Assembly (NCBI GenBank): GCA_030641465.1
Contig: DAOWHK010000091.1
Coordinates: forward strand, 1 to 10,339
Length of the DNA stretch: 10,339 bases
Direction: 5' to 3'
Origin: Parachlamydiales bacterium
GTDB lineage: Bacteria > Chlamydiota > Chlamydiia > Chlamydiales > Simkaniaceae
Below, piece by piece: positions 1-5,065 of this stretch. The position numbers were made by a program, and so were the translations under genes. Position 1 is the first letter of the stretch; each line of letters begins with the position of its first letter. Under the pieces are notes generated by a model. The model did not search any database and was not told the DNA's origin. It saw only the letters and a list, made by a program, of their open reading frames with translations.

Positions 1-980
1 ATTCCCGATGCAATCAAAAGATATTCTAATTTTTGCTGATTCCCCCCTCCAAAAGACACAAAGATATTTTGCTCCGATAAGGCATATGCAAGAAGCTCTG
101 CAGAAATTCCAGGAAATGCAAATGCAGAGATATTTGGAAGCCTTGCTTCTTCTTGAAAAAAGATGTGAGGAGTCGATATTCCCTCTTCAAAAAGATTTCT
201 TAGCCTGGAAATTTCCATACCCATTTGATCCATGTGCTCCTCTAACTCCCCTATTGCAATCCCAAGACCTACAAGCTCTGCAGCATTCACTTCTTCTCCA
301 AAATTACCAAAGGGCCCAAAATTTCCTTTGTGAATAAGTCCACCTGTACCTTTTGGGGCGTGAAGAGCACTTCCACCAAATGTGATAAAATCAATCTTAT
401 AATCCGATGCTTTAAAATCGAGTTTTCCAAGTACATTTGTCACATCAACATGTAGAAGAATTTTTTGCTCAGTGCAAAGTGCGGAAATTTCTTCAATCGG
501 CTGAATGACTCCTGTTAATCCATTTGCAAAAGAAAGAGACACGAGGCCTGTTCTAGGAGACAGGCAATTTTCGATCGATTCTTTTGTGATCATTCCCTGG
601 GCATTTACTAATGCCTTTTTAGGAACGCAATCAAGCTTTTCATAGCGATCTAAACTCATCAAAATCGGAGCATCTTCAATATTTGTGGAAACAAGATGCG
701 TTTTCCCTGTTTGATAAATATGATCAATGTACACGCTTTGAAATACATGCGCTATAGCCTCAGCGCCTGAAGATGTGAAGACAAAAGACTCACTCGCTGC
801 ACCTAAAAAATTTTTGATATTTTCTGTCTGACGGGAAATAGAGGTAAAAGGCTCTTTTCCCTTAATGTAGGGAGCTAGTGTTGACTTCCAATGCCTTTTA
901 ATAAATGGTTGCATCTGAGATAGCACATGACTCGATGGCTTTGCATTAACATTATTATCTAAATATATCTCTTCTGACAC
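1..980 (-). CDS. NifS/IscS-family (class V aminotransferase fold) protein, probably catalytically inactive; partial at left edge
   Basis: About 326 codons are visible; the 3' end lies beyond base 1. The fold is recognisable by the N-terminal IYLDNN box (residues 5-10), VFTSS (67-71), a G-x-x-GVIQPI stretch (154-162), HVDVTN (177-182), FGGSALHAPKGTGGL (201-215) and an ISAELL-like C-terminal region. Family members are PLP-dependent cysteine desulfurases that pass sulfur to Fe-S scaffolds. Aligned to E. coli IscS from memory, the PLP lysine (K206) is Ala205, His205 is Ser204, His104 is Asp103, Thr76 is Ala73, and no Cys occurs near the expected catalytic site (residues about 309-326); Asp179 is kept. 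I infer a pseudoenzyme with a structural or binding role, not a working desulfurase. The start is GTG at 980, chosen because the IYLDNN box follows directly, an in-frame TGA lies at 986-984 and AGAGGA sits 9 nt upstream. It overlaps gpmA by 22 nt, so translation is probably coupled. The fold call is firm; the function is not. Confidence 0.85.
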   Translation of the reverse strand, partial: MSEEIYLDNNVNAKPSSHVLSQMQPFIKRHWKSTLAPYIKGKEPFTSISRQTENIKNFLGAASESFVFTSSGAEAIAHVFQSVYIDHIYQTGKTHLVSTNIEDAPILMSLDRYEKLDCVPKKALVNAQGMITKESIENCLSPRTGLVSLSFANGLTGVIQPIEEISALCTEQKILLHVDVTNVLGKLDFKASDYKIDFITFGGSALHAPKGTGGLIHKGNFGPFGNFGEEVNAAELVGLGIAIGELEEHMDQMGMEISRLRNLFEEGISTPHIFFQEEARLPNISAFAFPGISAELLAYALSEQNIFVSFGGGNQQKLEYLLIASG

Positions 981-1675
981 TCGTCAACATCCTCTTTTGT
1001 AAAATGACCTTGATCATAGCTGTAACAAATTGGCTCGCCAGTTGGGACCTCTAAATGCAGAACTTCCTCTTTTGATAACTGATCAAGATGCATCAAAATT
1101 GCCCTTAGAGAATTTCCATGTGCTGAAATAAACACATTTTCTTGGGCTTCAAGATGTTGCATCACATTTTCTTGAAAGTAGGGAATTACACGTTTTGCTG
1201 TCATCTCCAAACTCTCCCCATTTGGCGGAGGCGTATCAAAGCTGCGACGCCAAATTTTCACCTGATCCTTTCCATATTCTTTGCGCGCTGCATCTTTATT
1301 CATTCCTTGCAGCTCGCCGTAGTAGCGCTCATTTAGCTCCCAGGCAGAGATTACAGGCGTGCAATTTTTTTTTGTTTCTTCCGAATAAATTTTTCCCCAT
1401 GATGCAAGCTTTGCATTTTCAGGATGTATGATCACAGGTGTTTTCGTGGCTGTATGCTCACTCATCGCAAGAAATGCCGTCATCTGCGCCCTCATAAGAG
1501 TGGAAACATAGATCACATCAAATGGAATATTTTTAATCCGCTGCCCACCACTAATTGCTTCCTTGACCCCTTTTGGGCTAAGACCAATGTCAACCCATCC
1601 TGTAAAAAGATTATTTTTATTCCACTCAGACTGTCCATGACGCATCATGACAAGTAAAGATGTTTTTTTACTCAC
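959..1675 (-). CDS. gpmA: 2,3-bisphosphoglycerate-dependent phosphoglycerate mutase
   Basis: Cytosolic glycolytic enzyme interconverting 3- and 2-phosphoglycerate through a phosphohistidine. It is 238 aa, close to the family's usual 230-250. The phosphohistidine motif RHG is at 12-14 (His13), followed by the NLFTGWVD-type box (22-29). Arg62 lies in STLMRAQMT, the catalytic acid region is LNERYYGELQG (Glu116), the substrate loop is around 141-156 (WRRSFDTPPPNGES), and the second catalytic His is His186 in SAHGNS. A short insertion near residues 84-108 precedes the LNER box. The start is GTG at 1675: GAGGGG lies 7 nt upstream, and the ATG two bases earlier runs straight into TGA. It is the first gene of a minus-strand pair with the NifS-like gene, which begins inside its last codons; this order matches, from memory, chlamydial CT722-CT721. 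It diverges from the small ORF at 1842. Confidence 0.97.
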   Translation of the reverse strand: MSKKTSLLVMMRHGQSEWNKNNLFTGWVDIGLSPKGVKEAISGGQRIKNIPFDVIYVSTLMRAQMTAFLAMSEHTATKTPVIIHPENAKLASWGKIYSEETKKNCTPVISAWELNERYYGELQGMNKDAARKEYGKDQVKIWRRSFDTPPPNGESLEMTAKRVIPYFQENVMQHLEAQENVFISAHGNSLRAILMHLDQLSKEEVLHLEVPTGEPICYSYDQGHFTKEDVDECQKRYI

Positions 1676-1789
1676 ATTTCTTCCCCTCTTGTTTCTTTCA
1701 AGAATACGTGATTTGGATTTTTAGGACCATCCTTGTGAATAAAACTGATTGATAAAAACAATTGAGTCTTTGTTTTTTCTAAAAATTTT

Positions 1790-1810
1790 GTTACTCTTTG
1801 CAGAGTTAAC
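1790..1810 (+). promoter_or_regulatory. Imperfect dyad upstream of the small ORF
   Basis: GTTACTCT (1790-1797) and AGAGTTAAC (1802-1810) are inverted copies apart from one extra A, separated by TTGC. The dyad ends 31 nt before the ATG at 1842, inside the 166-bp gap between the divergent gpmA and the small ORF. It could be an operator or a 5' leader hairpin. No convincing -35/-10 pair was found in this gap on either strand. Confidence 0.25.
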
Positions 1811-1841
1811 TTCCTCAACCAATTTCTACTAGGAGAAATAT

Positions 1842-2072
1842 ATGTTTGTAGAAGCCACTTTATTTGCAGCTCCCATATATACTCCAAGCAATACTAAGAC
1901 CGAACCACTTGCAACAATACCAAAGCTTGCGCAAACATCACAAGCCCCCTCCCTTGCCGGTAGAGCTAAAATAGCCGGCAAACACCCTACCTCTGAAACG
2001 GCAGCCGCCCGGATCTTTAATTGGAAATTTCCTTCTAGTGATCCAAAAAACTCCCCGTTTAGCATTCAATAA
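1842..2072 (+). CDS. Unrecognised 76-aa small protein
   Basis: No family is recognised. The case for translation is the ribosome binding site: AGGAG is followed by 6 nt and then ATG, one of the best in the window. The frame stays open for 76 codons and ends in TAA at 2070-2072. The product is rich in Ala, Pro, Ser, Thr and Lys, has no clear transmembrane segment, and lacks Cys. Its N-terminus (MFVEATLFAAPIYTPSN) is mildly hydrophobic, then polar; a secretion signal cannot be claimed. It lies alone between gpmA (divergent) and the pseudouridine synthase (own promoter). A 7-bp GC-rich hairpin at 1954-1981 lies inside the frame, so a structured RNA is an alternative. An opposite-strand frame (2065-1829) is also open but has no ribosome binding site. 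Confidence 0.5.
   Translation: MFVEATLFAAPIYTPSNTKTEPLATIPKLAQTSQAPSLAGRAKIAGKHPTSETAAARIFNWKFPSSDPKNSPFSIQ
1954..1981 (+). repeat. GC-rich inverted repeat inside the small ORF
   Basis: TTGCCGG (1954-1960) and CCGGCAA (1975-1981) are perfect inverted copies around a 14-nt loop. The stem stands out against the AT-rich surroundings. It may be an RNA hairpin within the 1842-2072 message; chance is also possible. Confidence 0.35.
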
Positions 2073-2082
2073 TTTTTTATTG
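2067..2082 (+). terminator. Weak AT-only hairpin at the end of the small ORF
   Basis: CAATAA, TTTT and TTATTG form a perfect 6-bp inverted repeat that includes the TAA stop of the small ORF. The stem is nearly all A-T and no separate T-tract follows, so as a rho-independent terminator it would be weak. Listed because it sits exactly at the gene end. Confidence 0.2.
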
Positions 2083-2109
2083 CGCCTTCTGCCAAAAATT
2101 TATAGTAAC

Positions 2110-2138
2110 TTGAAAAATATCCCTTTTTACGATAGACT
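2110..2138 (+). promoter_or_regulatory. Sigma-70/sigma-66 type promoter for the pseudouridine synthase
   Basis: TTGAAA (2110-2115; 5 of 6 to the -35 consensus) and TAGACT (2133-2138; 4 of 6 to the -10 consensus) are spaced by exactly 17 bp. Transcription would start near 2145, about 19 nt before the GTG start at 2164. This suggests the pseudouridine synthase is transcribed separately from the small ORF. Confidence 0.5.
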
Positions 2139-2163
2139 TCTTGCAAAACAAAAGGACTTTTAA

Positions 2164-2868
2164 GTGACTGAAAATCAAAGACTCAGCAAAACGCTTGCAG
2201 CATGTGGCGTTGCTTCTCGTAGAGCATGTGAAGAACTCATCTTCTCTGGCAAAGTCAAAGTGAATGGAATAATCATTAAAGTTCCCCAGACACTTGTCTC
2301 TCTTACCAAAGATCGTCTCGAAGTAGATGACATAAAAGTGAAGGCTCCAGAGCAAAAAGCTTACTACATTCTCAATAAGCCAAGCGGATACACCTGCTCA
2401 AATACTCGGATTGGAACTAAAAAAATTATTTCAGACCTTTTCACGAATATTGAAGAAAGACTTTTTACCATTGGAAGACTCGATCGAGATACGACAGGCC
2501 TTCTTCTTGTCACAAACGATGGACATTTTGCAAATGAAGTGATTCATCCACGCAGCAATATTTCCAAAGAATATCTTGTCAAAATGCGTGATGAAATCAC
2601 ACACGAGGACTTAGTAACTCTTTCCAAAGGCACGCTCATTGAAGGTAAATGGATCAAGCCTAGATCCGTTAAAAAAGTTCGTCATGGCGTGATAAAAATT
2701 GTTGTTAAGGAAGGAAAAAAAAGAGAAGTGCGTCTTATGGTACAAAATGCAGGACTCACTTTAGTGGAACTAAAACGCATTCGAATCGGAGGACTTCTTC
2801 TTGGAAATATTACGGAAGGACAGTACCGCCCGCTTGCTAAAAATGAGAGAGATGCTATTTTTCAATAG
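2164..2868 (+). CDS. RsuA/RluB-family rRNA pseudouridine synthase
   Basis: Isomerises a specific uridine in rRNA to pseudouridine, acting on the ribosomal subunit or its precursor in the cytosol. An S4 RNA-binding domain covers residues about 5-50 (RLSKTLAACGVASRR, then KVKVNG). The catalytic domain begins near 66 (YYILNKPSGYTCS) and carries the signature GRLDRDTTGLLLVTNDG at 104-120, with catalytic Asp107. The C-terminal EGKKREVRLM and LKRIRIGG elements are typical of the RsuA/RluB/RluE/RluF branch. At 234 aa it is of normal length. The start is GTG at 2164: the codon before it is TAA, and AGGA lies 7 nt upstream. From memory it matches chlamydial CT723 (yjbC-like), which also lies beside the phosphoglycerate mutase gene. 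The exact rRNA position (RluB-like 23S or RsuA-like 16S) cannot be told from sequence. Confidence 0.95.
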   Translation: MTENQRLSKTLAACGVASRRACEELIFSGKVKVNGIIIKVPQTLVSLTKDRLEVDDIKVKAPEQKAYYILNKPSGYTCSNTRIGTKKIISDLFTNIEERLFTIGRLDRDTTGLLLVTNDGHFANEVIHPRSNISKEYLVKMRDEITHEDLVTLSKGTLIEGKWIKPRSVKKVRHGVIKIVVKEGKKREVRLMVQNAGLTLVELKRIRIGGLLLGNITEGQYRPLAKNERDAIFQ

Positions 2869-2932
2869 ATGAGAAATACACGCACAGAGTAAGATAAATC
2901 TACGAAAATTAATGATTTATTAGGCAATTTAC

Positions 2933-3607
2933 ATGCTCACAATCGCAAGACTATTCGGAAAGTCCCCTTTTTCTCCCCTGCAATCGCACATGAAAAAAGT
3001 GAACTCTTGCATCAAAAAGCTCACAGAAATTTTCGAACTATTAAAAAAACGAGACTTTAATAAAGTCGATCAGTTAGTGCACGATCTTTCTAAGCTTGAA
3101 CACGAAGCGGACCTCACAAAAAACGACATTAGAAATCACCTCCCCAAAAGCCTTTTTCTTCCAATCGATCGGAGCCAACTTTTAGATATTTTATCCATCC
3201 AAGATAATATCGCCGATAAAGCAGAAGAAATTGGCAATCTTATTACTCTGCAACCTTTTAAATCCCTCGGCGACCTTCTAGACAACCTGTGCAAACTTTA
3301 CGAAAAAAATATAGAAGCTTTTTCGCAAACCTACCTAGTTATGAAAGAGATGAATGATCTTTTAGAATCCTCTTTTGGTGGACTTGAAGCGGAAAAAGTC
3401 AAAGCGATGATTGACCAGACGTCTTATAAAGAATATGAAGCGGATAAAATGAAGCACAAATTTATGAAAGAATTTTTTGAAGTTGCAGACACTCTTTCCA
3501 CCCCTGCCTTTTATCTTTATGTCCGCTTAATTGAAGAAATCAATCATATTTCCCATATCTCAGAGAGTTTAGCAAACCGTATCCGAATGATACTTGAGTT
3601 AAAATAA
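2933..3607 (+). CDS. DUF47 (PhoU-like, TIGR00153-type) phosphate-transport accessory protein
   Basis: A 224-aa, almost wholly alpha-helical, charged protein without signal peptide or membrane segments. Its order of elements fits the DUF47/PhoU-related family: an N-terminal LFGKSPFSPLQSHMKKV stretch, a helix with KLEHEADLTKNDIRN (about 55-69), then SLFLPIDRSQLLDILSIQD (73-91), the family's most recognisable segment, followed by NIADKAEEIGNLI. A second EYEADKMKH element (about 167-175) repeats the E-x-x-AD theme, as in PhoU-like duplicated bundles. Family members are encoded next to PiT permeases and are thought to modulate them; metal binding by the acidic motifs is known for PhoU relatives and is only inferred here. 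The stop codon directly abuts the ATG of the transporter at 3608, so the two are surely cotranscribed and probably coupled. The start ATG at 2933 has only a weak AGG upstream. Confidence 0.9.
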   Translation: MLTIARLFGKSPFSPLQSHMKKVNSCIKKLTEIFELLKKRDFNKVDQLVHDLSKLEHEADLTKNDIRNHLPKSLFLPIDRSQLLDILSIQDNIADKAEEIGNLITLQPFKSLGDLLDNLCKLYEKNIEAFSQTYLVMKEMNDLLESSFGGLEAEKVKAMIDQTSYKEYEADKMKHKFMKEFFEVADTLSTPAFYLYVRLIEEINHISHISESLANRIRMILELK

Positions 3608-5032
3608 ATGTCCGTTGAAACAATTCTTATTATCTTAGTGCTTCTTGCTGGCTTTTATATGGCCTGGAACATTGGAGCAAATGACGTTTCCAATGCCATG
3701 GGAACATCTGTTGGCTCAGGTGCTTTGACACTCACGAAAGCGGTTATCATTGCCGGAGTCTTAGAATTTTGTGGAGCCTATTTTATGGGAGCCCATGTCT
3801 CTGAGACCATGCAGCGAGGACTTGTCTATCCAGAAGTATTTGCGGCAGATCCGCGCATTCTTCTTTATGGAATGTTTGCAGCACTACTATCTACTGCTAT
3901 TTGGCTACAAATCGCTTCTTATTTTGGGTGGCCAGTTAGCACAACGCACGCAATCGTTGGAGCCATTCTCGGATTTGGAGTAGTCATTGGCGGTATGCAT
4001 GCTATCAACTGGCTTGAAGTACAAAAAATTGCAGCTGGCTGGGTGATTTCACCTGTAATTAGCGGTCTTTTTGCCTATATCATTTTTTCCATTTTGCAAA
4101 GAAAAATTCTCTTTGCCATGAATCCCATTCTTGCGACAAAAAAGCTCCTTCCTATCTTGATTGGGGTTGTGTTTATGACATTTGCTTTTAGCATCCTTGC
4201 AAACGGAATGGGTAGCCTAAATCTTGATTTTTCTTTTAGAATTACGCTTGGCATAGCAGCTTTGGTTGGGATTGTTGCTTGGGCGATCAGCGCCTTTTGG
4301 ATCAAACGGGTAAAAGTTGTCAAAGACTATGAAAAACGCTCATCACCACATCTTTCCTCGCAAGTTGTAAGTTTAAACAAAGCTATGAAGCATTTGCAGC
4401 GAGTGAAAATTTCTTCCAAAGGGGATAAAAGAGCAGAAGTAGCAGCGCTTCTTAGAAATGTGCGCACTCTTAATGAAACAATCAAAGAGGAGTCTGGATT
4501 TAATAAGCGCACTACTGACTATCAATCTGTAGAAAAGCTCTTTGCAATTTTGCAAATTTTTAGCGCCTCCTATGTGGCTTTTGCACATGGCGCAAATGAT
4601 GTGGCAAATGCCATTGGACCAATTGCTGCAGCTCTCGAAATCATTCGAAAAGGACATTTATCCCTGCAAACAACGATCCCTTCATGGCTACTCGCTATGG
4701 GTGGACTTGGAATTGTAATAGGTCTTGCGACCTGGGGCTGGCGCGTAATCGAAACAATTGGCAAAAAAATCACAGAACTTACCCCAACGAGGGGGTTTGC
4801 TGCAGAATTTGGTGCAGCTGTTACAATACTCATTGCTTCAAAACTTGGTCTTCCAATTTCTACAACGCACTGCATTGTTGGAGCCGTTCTTGGAGTTGGC
4901 CTTGCAAGGGGTCTTGCCGCGCTTAACCTGCGCATGATTCGCGACATTGCTCTTTCCTGGGTTGTGACAATCCCATCTAGTGCGATTGTTTCCGTCATCT
5001 TTTTTTATCTCATAAAAGCAATATTCTATTGA
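3608..5032 (+). CDS. PiT-family inorganic phosphate transporter
   Basis: Low-affinity, cation-coupled phosphate permease of the inner membrane, 474 aa. The family's internal duplication is plain: GANDVSNAMG (23-32) in the first half and AHGANDVANAIGP (326-338) in the second, each followed by a PxSTTHxIVGA motif (109-118 and 416-425). About ten to twelve hydrophobic segments surround a hydrophilic, lysine-rich loop at roughly 235-312, the usual cytoplasmic loop between the halves. The ATG follows the DUF47 stop with no gap and has only a poor Shine-Dalgarno (TTGAG), pointing to translational coupling with its presumed regulator. Whether H+ or Na+ drives transport cannot be read from the sequence. 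The pair recalls chlamydial CT691-CT692. Glycogen phosphorylase follows after 33 bp on the same strand and may be read through. Confidence 0.95.
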   Translation: MSVETILIILVLLAGFYMAWNIGANDVSNAMGTSVGSGALTLTKAVIIAGVLEFCGAYFMGAHVSETMQRGLVYPEVFAADPRILLYGMFAALLSTAIWLQIASYFGWPVSTTHAIVGAILGFGVVIGGMHAINWLEVQKIAAGWVISPVISGLFAYIIFSILQRKILFAMNPILATKKLLPILIGVVFMTFAFSILANGMGSLNLDFSFRITLGIAALVGIVAWAISAFWIKRVKVVKDYEKRSSPHLSSQVVSLNKAMKHLQRVKISSKGDKRAEVAALLRNVRTLNETIKEESGFNKRTTDYQSVEKLFAILQIFSASYVAFAHGANDVANAIGPIAAALEIIRKGHLSLQTTIPSWLLAMGGLGIVIGLATWGWRVIETIGKKITELTPTRGFAAEFGAAVTILIASKLGLPISTTHCIVGAVLGVGLARGLAALNLRMIRDIALSWVVTIPSSAIVSVIFFYLIKAIFY

Positions 5033-5039
5033 TTCTATG

Positions 5040-5056
5040 ATTAGCATCTGCTAAAT
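5040..5056 (+). promoter_or_regulatory. Perfect short palindrome just upstream of glgP
   Basis: TTAGCA (5041-5046), TC, TGCTAA (5049-5054) form a perfect 6-bp inverted repeat, extendable across a one-base bulge. It fills most of the 33-bp gap between the transporter stop and the glgP ATG at 5066 and ends 11 nt before that ATG. No Shine-Dalgarno sequence is visible between the repeat and the start, so it might act as an operator or as an RNA hairpin affecting initiation. Confidence 0.3.
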
Positions 5057-5065
5057 CTGCCTAAT

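Noticed and set aside
8..337. Plus-strand 109-codon frame at the left edge
   Set aside because: It lies opposite the NifS-like gene, whose frame has clear family motifs across the same bases.
1672..1887. Minus-strand 71-codon frame whose ATGTGA end overlaps the gpmA start
   Set aside because: It has no ribosome binding site or recognisable composition, covers the gpmA leader and runs into the small ORF on the other strand. The ATG-TGA overlap is best read as chance next to the real GTG start.
1829..2065. Minus-strand 78-codon frame opposite the small ORF, with a hydrophobic segment
   Set aside because: There is no Shine-Dalgarno before its start; the plus-strand frame has a far better one. 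Kept only as the alternative to 1842-2072.
4570..4998. Minus-strand 142-codon open frame within the phosphate transporter gene
   Set aside because: It is the mirror of a conserved membrane-protein coding region, with no ribosome binding site and an odd composition; a shadow frame.
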